Assembly: GCA_013215655.1 (NCBI GenBank)
Contig: JABSOX010000016.1
Location: 57,950-121,949 of the forward strand
Direction: 5' to 3'
Length of the DNA stretch: 64,000 nt
Source of the DNA: Colwellia sp.
GTDB lineage: Bacteria > Pseudomonadota > Gammaproteobacteria > Enterobacterales > Alteromonadaceae
Shown here: in pieces, positions 47,458 through 57,695 of the stretch
Numbering within the stretch: the stretch's first letter is position 1
Layout of the letters: each line of letters opens with the position of its first letter
Made by a program: the position numbers and the translations under genes
Notes under the pieces: model-generated
Database searches by the model: none
What the model was told of the DNA's origin: nothing
The model's input: the letters and a program-made list of their open reading frames with translations, nothing else

Positions 47458-48585
47458 ATGAACGAAATTAAAAAAGAAATAATGCATGTCGGTGAAATGG
47501 CCAGTGGTGCAGCGCTAACGGTACCTGTTTATCGTTTAAAAGGTAATAAAGATGCGCCAAGTGTTTACATACAGGCGAACATGCATGGCGCTGAAGTGCA
47601 GGGCAATGCGGTTATTTTTCAGTTACTAGAGTTATTGAAAGATACGGAAATAAAAGGTGATATCACTTTAGTTCCTTATGCGAATCCTGTGGGTTGTAAC
47701 CATAAAAATGGTGAATATACTTTAGGGCGATTTGATCCCATAACCGGCATGAACTGGAATCGTATGTATCATTTTGATAGTGATATGATCAAACCTTTTG
47801 TTCGCGAAAGTATTGGTAAAGATGATCGAACCATTGAAGAAAACTTCAAAAAATTAATGATTGATAGCATCGAACAAAAGCTTGACCATAATATTTTTGG
47901 TTTAACCACGGGACAGCGTATTGCTTATCAATTACAGCGTTTGGCTCATCAAGCTGATTATGTACTGGATTTACATACTGGGCCTATCTCAAGTAAACAT
48001 TTATATTGTCCTGAGTATGCTAAGGAAAGTGCTAAGTATTTTGATATTCCTCATACGTTACTTATTCCCAATAGCTTTGATGGCGCTTTAGATGAAGCAA
48101 CTTTTTGTCCTTGGTGGTATTTACAAGATGCATTTGCTGAATTGGGGATTAAATTTTCGATTAGTTCACAAACGTTAAATAAAGAGAGTTTTACCGTTGA
48201 ATTGGGCTCACAGGAGCAAATTGATTTAGACGTGGCTTTAGAAGATGCGATGAGCATATTGAATTACCTGCACTATAAAAAGGTAATTGCAGCACCACAA
48301 TATCAACCTAAAGAAATGACCCGTTACGCATGTTACTTAAAAGACTACAAAGCCTTTTATTCACCGATGGGTGGTATGGTTGATTATTTAGCTGAATTTG
48401 GTAAACCTTTGCCAGCAGGAGAGCCTTTGGCAAGAATATTACGTATGGATAATTACGGTGATGGTGACCCCTTGCATTATTTATCACTTGACCATCAGGT
48501 GATACCCATTTTACATTTTGCCTCTGCTAGTGTGAATCAGGGTACTGAGTTATATAAAGTCTTTAGCCAGTATGAGTTTTTATAA
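47458..48585 (+). CDS. M14-family succinylglutamate desuccinylase / aspartoacylase-like deacylase
   Basis: 375 residues. Zinc-site motifs of the AstE/aspartoacylase group are clear: H43 and E46 in NMHGAEVQGN, H173 in LDLHTGP, and the catalytic-base candidate E248 in FTVELGSQ. These enzymes remove acyl groups such as succinyl from amino acids. Inside a dapA-dapD-lysA operon it stands where DapE, an unrelated M20 enzyme, would remove succinyl from N-succinyl-diaminopimelate. I infer it may replace or bypass DapE here. It starts 19 bases after the lysA-like gene. Confidence 0.85.
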   Translation: MNEIKKEIMHVGEMASGAALTVPVYRLKGNKDAPSVYIQANMHGAEVQGNAVIFQLLELLKDTEIKGDITLVPYANPVGCNHKNGEYTLGRFDPITGMNWNRMYHFDSDMIKPFVRESIGKDDRTIEENFKKLMIDSIEQKLDHNIFGLTTGQRIAYQLQRLAHQADYVLDLHTGPISSKHLYCPEYAKESAKYFDIPHTLLIPNSFDGALDEATFCPWWYLQDAFAELGIKFSISSQTLNKESFTVELGSQEQIDLDVALEDAMSILNYLHYKKVIAAPQYQPKEMTRYACYLKDYKAFYSPMGGMVDYLAEFGKPLPAGEPLARILRMDNYGDGDPLHYLSLDHQVIPILHFASASVNQGTELYKVFSQYEFL

Positions 48586-48621
48586 TAGAATAAACTCCTT
48601 GAATAAAACTTAAGGATCAAA

Positions 48622-48783
48622 ATGAAAAAAATAAGTGTATTGCTAGCAACTATTGCATTATTAACTGCCTGCTCACCTGAGATTGGCAGTGAGCAATGGT
48701 GTGAAAATGTAAAAGAAAAACCTAAAGGTGATTGGACAGCAACAGAAGCTAAAGATTATACCAAGCACTGTCTTTTTAAATAA
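48622..48783 (+). CDS. DUF3012 small lipoprotein
   Basis: 53 residues, read directly from the DNA: a lysine-rich start, hydrophobic segment, lipobox LLTAC with lipidated Cys17, then EQWCENVKEKPKGDWTATEA and a second cysteine pair pattern (C27, C50). This matches DUF3012 small lipoproteins of Alteromonadales and Vibrionales. AAGGA precedes the ATG at good spacing. It lies 36 bases after the desuccinylase gene and may be co-transcribed, but nothing ties it to lysine synthesis. Function unknown. Confidence 0.8.
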   Translation: MKKISVLLATIALLTACSPEIGSEQWCENVKEKPKGDWTATEAKDYTKHCLFK

Positions 48784-48802
48784 TGTTAGTACGTATATAG
48801 TT

Positions 48803-49558
48803 TTAAATAACCAAACTGATAGTGTAAATACAATTGACGTTTGGTTGGTTTTTCTCTTTGTTGATAAGAAAATCTCCAGCTATCTCTTCTTGATATAATG
48901 GTTTGAGGCTAACGACATGGCGTTTACCATCTGGCGTATTCTCAATTGAAAATGTTCGGGTAAATGATAATGTTGATTGCCATTTATTTGAATTTAAGTA
49001 AATTATTTCATTATTGCTTTTCTGCCATGTGCCTTTAACAATATACTCCCCATAACGTTCTTCTTTTTCCAGCCAAATATCTACTTCAATCTTAAATTCA
49101 CCACTTTCTTTAAGATATAAATTACTAGTCTGTTGGCAGGTGCTACTACCATATTCATTGACGATATTTTGAATCATATTAATTTTACGTGGTTTATAAC
49201 CTGCGGGAACAAGATAAAGACCAATATTGTTCTCAGTAAAGCTCTGATTGTCTTGATGCAATAAACTAACCGCATTGATGTCATAACCAATATCCGTTAA
49301 AGCGTTTATGAGTGCTGATATATTTTGATTTGAGTTTAATGATGGTGTGTAAATTAAAGTATTTTGGCTAATGCTCTTAGGAAATACGACGTGATTAACC
49401 CTGAGTTCAAATACTGTAGGATCAATCACACCAGTAATGTTGTTTACTTGTTTTTGATCTAAGTGTGCTGCAAATAAGTTAATTTGAGTTTTTGATGTGC
49501 ACGATGATAACAAGACAAAAAAGGTGCATATCAAGGCTAAAAAATGTTTACCGGACAT
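48803..49558 (-). CDS. Hypothetical lipoprotein, 251 residues
   Basis: Signal peptide with lipobox LLSSC (lipidated Cys20). I do not recognise the rest. Residues about 60-120 look like a small alpha/beta domain (NTLIYTPSLNSNQNISALINAL, then GLYLVPAGY), and the C-terminal half is mostly beta strand with two more cysteines. Four copies of AAAAAAT lie directly before its ribosome-binding site (GGGAAG), so expression may vary with repeat number. Envelope protein of unknown role. Confidence 0.65.
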   Translation of the reverse strand: MSGKHFLALICTFFVLLSSCTSKTQINLFAAHLDQKQVNNITGVIDPTVFELRVNHVVFPKSISQNTLIYTPSLNSNQNISALINALTDIGYDINAVSLLHQDNQSFTENNIGLYLVPAGYKPRKINMIQNIVNEYGSSTCQQTSNLYLKESGEFKIEVDIWLEKEERYGEYIVKGTWQKSNNEIIYLNSNKWQSTLSFTRTFSIENTPDGKRHVVSLKPLYQEEIAGDFLINKEKNQPNVNCIYTISLVI

Positions 49559-49569
49559 ATTTACTTCCC

Positions 49570-49597
49570 AAAAAATAAAAAATAAAAAATAAAAAAT
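49570..49597. repeat. Heptanucleotide tandem repeat (AAAAAAT x4)
   Basis: Four exact copies of AAAAAAT, followed by a degenerate fifth. It starts 12 bases upstream of the ATG of the minus-strand lipoprotein gene and touches its ribosome-binding site. Slippage would change leader length in steps of seven. Confidence 0.85.
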
Positions 49598-49802
49598 AAA
49601 ATATAAAGATTACATTTGTAATATAACGAAAATTACAGGCGTAATCAATAGTGAGGGATGTAGAGATATTATTTTGTTACTTGAATATATTATTGGATAA
49701 TTAGTCGGGGTATTTAGATATACCACATGAAAATTGTGATACATCTAAGATATGTTGAACTAACAGAAACTCATATGAAAGCGCTATAAACCCATAATGA
49801 AA

Positions 49803-50237
49803 TTATGAATTATCTAATAACTTATCAACTAACCAAGCGTTATCTTTCTTGACCAGTCGAATTCTTTTATAGTCTTTAAAAGTACTACCATTTCGTTGAC
49901 CAGTAAATAATACCGTCATGGTGACTTGTACATTAAAGTCGTCAATAATTTGCGTATTAGCGGCGGCTGTTTCTATGTTGACTGAATCAAATTGCATATT
50001 CAATACACGACGTGAAAAATGCTTTGCTGTTTTATACTGACTAATTTTCTTTTTAAAGTCCTCTGAACTTAGTTTTCTTATTTTGTTTATATCTTTTGAA
50101 TTGTAAACGGCATCGAAGAAAGCTATTGCGACTTTCTTCTCGTTAAGTTCAGCCTCTTTTTTTTCTGAGTTGCATCCTGCAAAAGTAATTGAAAAGAATA
50201 AAATAATGAATAGGTATGATTTTTTTAAGTTTTCCAT
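49803..50237 (-). CDS. NTF2-like (DUF4878-type) lipoprotein
   Basis: 144 residues with a signal peptide and lipobox FAGC (Cys22). The mature part reads as an NTF2-like cone: helix KVAIAFFDAVYNSKDINKIRKL, then strands ending in KRIRLVKKDNAWLVDKL, the usual last strand of DUF4878 lipoproteins. Probably anchored in the cell envelope; no function known. Monocistronic and separated by 244 bases from the neighbouring lipoprotein gene. Confidence 0.65.
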   Translation of the reverse strand: MENLKKSYLFIILFFSITFAGCNSEKKEAELNEKKVAIAFFDAVYNSKDINKIRKLSSEDFKKKISQYKTAKHFSRRVLNMQFDSVNIETAAANTQIIDDFNVQVTMTVLFTGQRNGSTFKDYKRIRLVKKDNAWLVDKLLDNS

Positions 50238-50502
50238 TTTTCCCTCTAATCGAGTCAGTTGGCTCTAATTTTTAGTTTGCTTAGTATAGGTAAAAATTGG
50301 ACGGAATTATAGTCATACTCTTTTTTATTAAGCGAGAATATTACTACTTTTCTTCCGAAGAAGGGATTAAGACAACATCAAAATATTAGTAAAACAATGA
50401 TAAAAATTAAAAAAATAATCTTTTTTTATTAAACGGTTACGCCAATGTAGATATTTTGTGTACAATTAATAAATTAACTATTGTTTGATATTTGAGATCG
50501 TT

Positions 50503-51429
50503 ATGGCGAGAGAACAGTTTGGTATTTGTGCAGAGCCAAGTTTGCATGGTTACTATTTATTATTTAATGCACTTGATGATAAAAATGAATACATACGTCT
50601 TGCATTGGCACGTTTACCTGCTTTATTTGATAAATACGCAGACCGGTTTTCAGAAGCAAACTTAACTGGGGTTGTGGCTATTGGTGCAACCTACTGGGAT
50701 GAATTTTATATTCACGGTCGTCCTAAATTACTCTCACAGTTTCCTGCAATGTCATGTGAAGATAGAACTGCGCCGACAGAAAACTATGATTTATATATTG
50801 AAATACGTAGTGATCGAGCTGATGTAAATCATATTGTTGGTACTAAGGTTTGTGCTTTGTTAGCGGATAGTGTTGAACTTATTGAGCAAGTCAGGGCGTT
50901 TCGCTTTTTGGATGGTCGTGATTTAACCGGGTTTGTGGATGGCACAGAAAATCCTAGAGGTCAGCATCGTCGAGATATTGCTTTGTTATCTGATCAACAA
51001 GATGCAGATTTCTCTGGTGGTAGTTATTTACATATTCAACGATATCGGCATAACCTGAATCTATGGAATACCCTAGAAGTTAAAGACCAAGAAGATGTTT
51101 TTGCTCGAACAAAAATAGATAATGATGAATATACTACTGAAAATAAATTACCTACTTCACATATTAAACGAACAAATTTAAAAGATGAAGATGGTAATAG
51201 TATTGAGATAATGAGGCAAAGCATGCCGTATGGTGATATGAAACTACAAGGGTTGTTTTTTGTTTCTTATTGTCAGTCACCTAAGCCATTTGAAAAAATT
51301 CTTAATAGTATGATCTATGGCGATAGTGCTGGAAATTTTGACCATTTGCTTAAATATACACAAGCGGAAACCGGTGCAGCATTTTTTGCTCCAAGTCTAA
51401 ACTTCTTGGCTAATTTAGCAAAAGAATGA
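50503..51429 (+). CDS. Dyp-type haem peroxidase
   Basis: 308 residues from the ATG at 50503 (GAG before it); an upstream in-frame TTG is less likely. The DyP signature GFVDGTENPRG with the catalytic aspartate is present, followed by GGSYLHIQRYRHNL, where the proximal haem histidine is expected, and the conserved arginine in IMRQSMPYG. No twin-arginine or Sec signal is visible, so it is cytoplasmic (class B-like). DyP enzymes oxidise dyes and phenolics with hydrogen peroxide. No encapsulin gene is adjacent. Confidence 0.93.
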   Translation: MAREQFGICAEPSLHGYYLLFNALDDKNEYIRLALARLPALFDKYADRFSEANLTGVVAIGATYWDEFYIHGRPKLLSQFPAMSCEDRTAPTENYDLYIEIRSDRADVNHIVGTKVCALLADSVELIEQVRAFRFLDGRDLTGFVDGTENPRGQHRRDIALLSDQQDADFSGGSYLHIQRYRHNLNLWNTLEVKDQEDVFARTKIDNDEYTTENKLPTSHIKRTNLKDEDGNSIEIMRQSMPYGDMKLQGLFFVSYCQSPKPFEKILNSMIYGDSAGNFDHLLKYTQAETGAAFFAPSLNFLANLAKE

Positions 51430-51447
51430 GAGTGATTATTAAAGTAG

Positions 51448-51475
51448 GCACCTTAGCTAATTAAGCTTAAGGTGC
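51448..51475. terminator. Hairpin between convergent dyp and argR
   Basis: Arms GCACCTTA and TAAGGTGC with an inner AGCT pairing. It lies 19 bases after the peroxidase stop and 17 before the end of argR. T runs are weak on both sides, so efficiency is uncertain. Confidence 0.5.
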
Positions 51476-51491
51476 TATCAAAAGCAAGAAT

Positions 51492-51968
51492 TTAGCTGGT
51501 TAAGTTTTTAGAAAACAATAACTCTAATTTAACGATTGTTTGCTTAATCAGATTTACATCAGTTGGTGCAATAAATATTGTATCATCACCCGCAATTGTC
51601 CCTAATACCCCATCACTCTTACTTAAGCTATCTAATAACCTTGCGATAAGTTGCGCAGCGCCAGGGCTGGTGCGAATAATAATCATTACATCATTATGTT
51701 CAATGTCTAAAACCAATTGCCTAAGAGGACTTTTGGCAGTGGGTACACCAAGTTCTGCTGGAAGACAATAAACCATTTCTTGTCGAGCATTTCGAGTACG
51801 GACTGCACCATATTTGCTTAACATTCGTGAAACTTTTGATTGGCTAATATTATCAAAGCCTTGTGATTTTAACGCATTAACAATATCACCCTGAGAGCCA
51901 AATTGTTCCTGCTTTAATAATTCTTTAAAGGCTTGTATTAATGCTTCTTGTTTTTGTTGTCCTGTCAT
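51492..51968 (-). CDS. argR: Arginine repressor ArgR
   Basis: 158 residues. The N-terminal winged helix has [26 protein letters not shown], and the C-terminal hexamerisation and arginine-binding domain has [13 protein letters not shown]. ArgR represses arginine synthesis when arginine is plentiful. It is divergent from mdh with a 283-base spacer, the same neighbourhood as in E. coli and Vibrio. A possible half site (TATGAAT) lies in the spacer, but no clear ARG box pair. Confidence 0.96.
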   Translation of the reverse strand: MTGQQKQEALIQAFKELLKQEQFGSQGDIVNALKSQGFDNISQSKVSRMLSKYGAVRTRNARQEMVYCLPAELGVPTAKSPLRQLVLDIEHNDVMIIIRTSPGAAQLIARLLDSLSKSDGVLGTIAGDDTIFIAPTDVNLIKQTIVKLELLFSKNLTS

Positions 51969-52251
51969 AATCTACCGTGATAGTGTTTTATTTAAGCTGT
52001 GACAATATTGTTATTGAATAATTAGTTTACTCTATTTTAGTCCTATTTGGCTATTCGTATGAATACTATCCAGAAAAAATGTAGAATTTAATGATGGTGT
52101 TATAATCAGTTCAGATTATTTCGCAAAAGTTATTTTACGTTATGCTATTTATATTAAATGCTGTTAAGTATAAATAAATTGTTTTTTTGTGGCTGATGCT
52201 ATATCTTTTGCCCCATCTTTTTACGTATTTACTCAAATTTCGGAGACACAC

Positions 52252-53187
52252 ATGAAAGTTGCTGTTTTAGGCGCAGCTGGCGGTATCGGCCAAGCGTTAT
52301 CTTTATTATTAAAAACTCAATTACCAGCTGGTTCTGAGTTATCTTTATATGATGTTGCACCAGTTGTTCCTGGTGTTGCGGTTGATTTATCACACATCCC
52401 TACAGCAGTTAAAGTTGCAGGTTTTGGTGCTGATGCATTAGGCGATGCTTTAACAGGCGCTGATATTGTTTTAATTCCAGCGGGTATGCCTCGTAAGCCA
52501 GGTATGGATCGTGCTGATTTATTTGCAGTAAATGCAGGTATTATTAAAACCCTAGCTGAAGGTATTGTTGCTAATTGTCCTAAAGCATTAGTGGGCATTA
52601 TTACTAACCCAGTAAACGGTACGGTACCAATTGTTGCTGAAGTATTTAAAAAAGCAGGCACTTATGATGCTGCTCGTGTTTTTGGTATTACAACTTTAGA
52701 TGTTATTCGCTCTGAAGCATTTGTTGCTGAATTGAAAGGCTTAAATGTAAGTGATGTTAAAGTGCCAGTCATTGGTGGCCATTCAGGTACAACCATTTTA
52801 CCACTTCTGTCTCAAGTAGAAGGCACTACTTTCTCTGATGAAGAAGTTGCTACTTTAACTCCTCGCATTCAAAATGCAGGTACCGAAGTTGTTAACGCTA
52901 AAGCTGGTGGCGGCTCTGCAACACTTTCAATGGGCGCTGCAGCTGCTCGTTTTTGTATGTCTTTAGTTAAAGGTCTACAGGGCGAAGAAGTTGTTGATTA
53001 CGCTTACGTTGAAGGCGCTGGTGAAGACGCACAATTTTTTGCTCAACCCATACGTTTAGGTACTAATGGTGTAAGTGAAATATTATCTTACGGTAAACTT
53101 AGTGCCTTTGAAGAAAAAGCTAAAGTTGATATGTTAGATACACTTAAAGCGGATATCCAAGAAGGTATTGATTTCATCAAGGGGTAA
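52252..53187 (+). CDS. mdh: Malate dehydrogenase
   Basis: 311 residues from the ATG at 52252, six bases after GGAG; an open extension to 52189 has no such site and no homology. NAD binding at [10 protein letters not shown] (near 7-16), substrate arginines in [18 protein letters not shown], and catalytic histidine in [13 protein letters not shown]. Catalyses malate to oxaloacetate in the TCA cycle. The form matches the E. coli type. Monocistronic with a terminator after it. Confidence 0.97.
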   Translation: MKVAVLGAAGGIGQALSLLLKTQLPAGSELSLYDVAPVVPGVAVDLSHIPTAVKVAGFGADALGDALTGADIVLIPAGMPRKPGMDRADLFAVNAGIIKTLAEGIVANCPKALVGIITNPVNGTVPIVAEVFKKAGTYDAARVFGITTLDVIRSEAFVAELKGLNVSDVKVPVIGGHSGTTILPLLSQVEGTTFSDEEVATLTPRIQNAGTEVVNAKAGGGSATLSMGAAAARFCMSLVKGLQGEEVVDYAYVEGAGEDAQFFAQPIRLGTNGVSEILSYGKLSAFEEKAKVDMLDTLKADIQEGIDFIKG

Positions 53188-53231
53188 TTGCTTATAGTCA
53201 ATTACACTTGTATGTTATACATTGCAAATGG

Positions 53232-53254
53232 AGCCGCTTTTATAGCGGCTTTTT
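53232..53254 (+). terminator. Rho-independent terminator of mdh
   Basis: Arms AGCCGCT and AGCGGCT with a five-base loop, then five T residues. It starts 45 bases after the stop. Confidence 0.9.
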
Positions 53255-53366
53255 ATATAGCTAATTACGAATATAATCTCTTTTTTGAGATATTATACTG
53301 AATAATATTATTGCTAAATTCATGCTACTTATTTGGTGATGAATAAAATTTAATTAAGAGTCTCAA

Positions 53367-54131
53367 GTGTATAAAGCATTAAAACTAACTGTATTACTTT
53401 TATGTGCCTTCTCAGGTACATCACAAGCTGAGCTTTGTGAAACAACACTGACTCTTGGGCTTGGTAATATTTGGCCTCCTTATTATTTTGAAGAAAACTC
53501 CCAACCTGCCGGTGCCGATATCGATATTGTTCAACTCATTTTTGCTGAAGCGAATATTTGCTTAAATTATCGAAAAATGCCGTCGAGTGCTCGGGCCTTG
53601 CTCGAGCTAAAAAATGGCAATATTGATTTCTTATATGCCGCAAGCTTTAGTGAAGAAAGAGCAAAAATAGCCATTTTCTCTACACCTTATCGACATGAAA
53701 CCGTAAGAATATTTTGGCGTGCAAATGGGCTAGAGTATTTATCAAGTGCATCGTTAAAATCTTTATTTTTATCAGGTCTTATTGTGGCGACTAATAGAGG
53801 AAGTTTTATTGGAAAAAAGGCTGATAAGATATTAAAAATGCAAAATAATGCTGCTGTTATCAGTGTACCAACGATTGAGCAGCGTATGATGATGTTAACT
53901 CATCAACGAGTCGATTTTATTATTGAAGATGAGATTGCAGGGCTCTATTATATTCATAGAGAAAAGATCAAAGATATTAAATTACACCCTCATGTTATTT
54001 ATCAAGATGATATTTCATTGATGTTCAGCCGTAAAGTTAGCCAGCAAACAATAACTTTAATCAACACCGTTATTCAACAAAATGGTAAAAAAATAGATAA
54101 AATCATCGAATCATATGTTAATAAAAATTAA
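53367..54131 (+). CDS. Periplasmic solute-binding protein, family 3
   Basis: 254 residues from the GTG at 53367 (AAGAG six bases before). Signal peptide (LTVLLLCAFSGTSQA). The SBP_bac_3 fold shows LTLGLGNIWPPYYFEENSQPA near the start, then GADIDIVQLIFAE and the FLYAASFSEERAKIAIFSTPY hinge region. The usual substrates are amino acids. No permease or ATPase gene is adjacent. Orphan proteins of this kind in Alteromonadales may serve as sensors or have other roles. Confidence 0.85.
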   Translation: MYKALKLTVLLLCAFSGTSQAELCETTLTLGLGNIWPPYYFEENSQPAGADIDIVQLIFAEANICLNYRKMPSSARALLELKNGNIDFLYAASFSEERAKIAIFSTPYRHETVRIFWRANGLEYLSSASLKSLFLSGLIVATNRGSFIGKKADKILKMQNNAAVISVPTIEQRMMMLTHQRVDFIIEDEIAGLYYIHREKIKDIKLHPHVIYQDDISLMFSRKVSQQTITLINTVIQQNGKKIDKIIESYVNKN

Positions 54132-54187
54132 TTGTAATCGACAATAATAACTGCAAAATTAATGTGAGGAGAGTGGTAGTCTGCAGT

Positions 54188-55159
54188 TTAAGTATTTCTG
54201 TTTGCTGCAATATGCGCTAGTGCAATCAAAGCTTGTTTATGCTCTGAATCGGGTAAAATACTTAATGCATTGATAGCTTTATCTGCCTCTAGCTCTGCTT
54301 TTTTCTGAGTGTATACTAATGCACCTGTCTGTTGCATGGCGTGAATAATTTCATCCAAATGCTCCATACCATTACAATGTTCAATAGCGTCACGTATCAA
54401 TTGTTTTTGCTGAGGATTGCCATTGTTCATCGCATATAAAAGAGGTAAGGTTGGTTTACCCTCTGCTAAGTCATCACCGACATTTTTCCCCATGGCTTTA
54501 GCATCCGCGGTGTAGTCCATAATGTCGTCAACTAATTGAAAAGCTGTACCTAGATGCTTACCATAATTTTGCATGGCGAGTTCAGTTGCCGCATCTTGTT
54601 CTGAAATAACTGCAGCGAGCCTTGTTGCGGCTTCAAAAAGCTTGGCTGTTTTACAATAAATAACTTCCATGTAACTTTCTTCAGTAGTATCAGGATCATT
54701 ACAATTCATTAATTGTAATACTTCACCTTCAGCGACAATATTGGTGGCATCAGATAATATATCCATAATTTTCATATGGCCTAATTTAGTCATCATCTGA
54801 AAAGAACGTGTATATAAAAAGTCGCCAACTAAAACACTGGCACTATTGCCAAAAAGCGCATTAGCGGTTTCACGGCCGCGACGCATGTTTGACTCATCAA
54901 CTACATCATCATGTAATAATGTGGCAGTGTGGATAAATTCAATGATTGCCGCTATAGCTGTATGATCATCACCACGATAGTTAAATGCGCGTGCTGCCAA
55001 TACCGTTAGCATCGGACGCATTCGTTTACCGCCAGCGTTTACAATATAAATACCCAATTGATTGATAAGTGCTACATCTGACTGCAATTGGTTATATATC
55101 AGAGTATTAACCGCAGTCATGTCATCATGAGTCAGTGCTTGTATTTTTTGTAGATCCAT
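54188..55159 (-). CDS. ispB: Octaprenyl diphosphate synthase
   Basis: 323 residues. Both aspartate-rich motifs of trans-prenyltransferases are present: LLHDDVVDESNMRRG (near 81-95) and QLVDDIMDY (near 207-215), plus GGKRMRPML. It makes the long side chain of ubiquinone and menaquinone. It is divergent from rplU, the conserved ispB-rplU-rpmA-obg layout of gammaproteobacteria, which favours ispB over ispA. Confidence 0.96.
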   Translation of the reverse strand: MDLQKIQALTHDDMTAVNTLIYNQLQSDVALINQLGIYIVNAGGKRMRPMLTVLAARAFNYRGDDHTAIAAIIEFIHTATLLHDDVVDESNMRRGRETANALFGNSASVLVGDFLYTRSFQMMTKLGHMKIMDILSDATNIVAEGEVLQLMNCNDPDTTEESYMEVIYCKTAKLFEAATRLAAVISEQDAATELAMQNYGKHLGTAFQLVDDIMDYTADAKAMGKNVGDDLAEGKPTLPLLYAMNNGNPQQKQLIRDAIEHCNGMEHLDEIIHAMQQTGALVYTQKKAELEADKAINALSILPDSEHKQALIALAHIAANRNT

Positions 55160-55406
55160 AAAACTTGAATGGTAACCTTGTTGTCTATACTGATATTATG
55201 CGCAATTGCCGATGAGTTTACACCATATTTATCCGCATTTTTAGAAGTAACGAGACTAGAAGTTACTCAGTTTTCAATCATTTAAAAAATAACTGTAAAT
55301 CATTACTTTTATACTTGCCCTTATTGATTTCTTCGCGTAGAATTCGCGCCCTATATTTTTTAAAATTAAGCGTCATACAAATATGATGACGCAGTACGGA
55401 GTAGCT

Positions 55407-55718
55407 ATGTACGCAGTATTCCAAAGCGGTGGTAAACAACATCGTGTGACTGAAGGTCAAACTGTTCGCCTTGAAAAGCTTGAACTTGAAGTCGGTGCAA
55501 CTGTAGAATTCGATAACGTTTTAATGATCGCTAATGGCGATGACATTAATGTAGGCGCGCCTTACATTAATGGTAGTAAAGTTGTGGCTGAGGTTGTAAA
55601 CCAAGGTCGCGGTGATAAAATTAAAATTGTTAAATTTAAACGTCGTAAGCATTCACGCAAGCAAGCGGGCCATCGTCAATGGTTCACTGAAGTGAAAATT
55701 ACTGGTATTAACGGCTAA
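55407..55718 (+). CDS. rplU: Ribosomal protein bL21
   Basis: 103 residues, the normal L21 length, from the ATG at 55407 preceded by GGAG. Begins [14 protein letters not shown] and ends with the basic [16 protein letters not shown] segment. Part of the 50S subunit. First gene of rplU-rpmA. Confidence 0.98.
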   Translation: MYAVFQSGGKQHRVTEGQTVRLEKLELEVGATVEFDNVLMIANGDDINVGAPYINGSKVVAEVVNQGRGDKIKIVKFKRRKHSRKQAGHRQWFTEVKITGING

Positions 55719-55733
55719 TAGGAGCGCTGTAAG

Positions 55734-55991
55734 ATGGCACATAAGAAAGCTGCGGGTAGTACACGTAACGGTCGTGATTCAGAAGCTAAACGTTTAGGTG
55801 TTAAACGTTTTGGTGGTGAATCAATTTTGGCTGGCAACATTATTGTTCGCCAACGTGGTACTAGGTTCCACCCAGGAACTAACATGGGTATTGGTAAAGA
55901 CCATACTCTATTTGCTTTAACTGACGGTAAAGTTCAGTTTGAAGTTAAAGGTCCTAAGAGCCGTAAATTTGTAAGTATTATTGCTGAATAA
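55734..55991 (+). CDS. rpmA: Ribosomal protein bL27
   Basis: 85 residues. Starts [20 protein letters not shown] and contains [13 protein letters not shown]. The basic N-terminal arm reaches the peptidyl-transferase centre. It lies 15 bases after rplU, with a strong terminator behind it. Confidence 0.98.
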   Translation: MAHKKAAGSTRNGRDSEAKRLGVKRFGGESILAGNIIVRQRGTRFHPGTNMGIGKDHTLFALTDGKVQFEVKGPKSRKFVSIIAE

Positions 55992-56008
55992 TCCTTACTA
56001 ATAGTTCT

Positions 56009-56040
56009 AAAAACCCGCAACTTTTGCGGGTTTTTTTTTT
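56009..56040 (+). terminator. Rho-independent terminator of rplU-rpmA
   Basis: AAAAACCCGCAA-CTT-TTGCGGG stem followed by a run of ten T residues, 17 bases after the rpmA stop. Confidence 0.95.
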
Positions 56041-56155
56041 GCAAAAATTTTTTAAGTGAAAAAATAGCTTATAATATTGGTGCATAATAAATATTATCAA
56101 CTTGATCAACGTTATTTGATTATCAAGTTGCTATTGGCATGATTTGGAGTGCTAA

Positions 56156-57322
<1,167 letters not shown>

Positions 57323-57340
57323 ACGAGTTACTGCTTTTTT

Positions 57341-57363
57341 GAGTACCTCATTAAGAGGTACTC
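57341..57363 (+). terminator. Hairpin after obgE
   Basis: Perfect arms GAGTACCTC and GAGGTACTC with loop ATTAA, 18 bases after the stop. Only a weak T-rich tail follows (ATTTAGATTTC), so termination is plausible but not certain. Confidence 0.6.
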
Positions 57364-57410
57364 ATTTAGATTTCATTCCCAAATACCACCTGTTAATTAA
57401 TCGAAATATC

Positions 57411-57678
57411 TAGGGTCTGTTGATCTTTCGAGTTCGAATTTTGTTCACTTAAGCGCATCCTGATCGCGGTGCGAGGAATGTAACTTAGTTATTCTAAGTC
57501 AATGACGAGCAACAAAGAGCAGGATGCGCTTAAGTGAACCCTACGGGCAGTGGTTTGTTTGACCTTTCTACAGCGTCGAAGCATGTTAAAGTAGAATAAC
57601 TACATTACACATGCTCCTTCTTGTATAAAAATCAAACAAGCCGCTGCAAAAACAAACTCCAAAGGTCAACAGACCCTA
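57411..57678. mobile_element. MITE-like non-autonomous element with nested palindromes
   Basis: 268 bases flanked by TA on both sides. Terminal inverted repeats GGGTCTGTTGATCTTT (57413-57428) and AAAGGTCAACAGACCC (57661-57676) differ at one position and extend inward with several mismatches. Inside are two further inverted repeats: a perfect 20-base pair (57443-57462 with 57520-57539) and a right-hand pair GCAGTGGTTTGTTTGA / TCAAACAAGCCGCTGC. It carries no ORF. TA flanks fit an IS630/Tc1-mariner-type target duplication. It sits between obgE and folA. Confidence 0.8.
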
Positions 57679-57695
57679 ATTAAAATAAAAACATT

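Noticed and set aside
49570..49597. CRISPR-like repeat
   Set aside because: The unit is seven bases with no spacers; it is a simple tandem repeat.
52189..52251. 21-residue N-terminal extension of malate dehydrogenase
   Set aside because: The ATG at 52252 has GGAG at ideal spacing and gives the standard [13 protein letters not shown] start.
51969..52251. ARG box pair in the argR-mdh spacer
   Set aside because: Only one half site (TATGAAT) is recognisable; too weak to list.
52317..52661. 114-codon open frame antisense to mdh
   Set aside because: Biased composition typical of the reverse of a strongly coding gene; no ribosome-binding site or recognisable domain, and mdh fully explains the DNA.
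57411..57678. Integron attC site or riboswitch before folA
   Set aside because: Terminal inverted repeats with TA flanks and no attC core sites fit a MITE better; the internal arms do not match a known riboswitch core.
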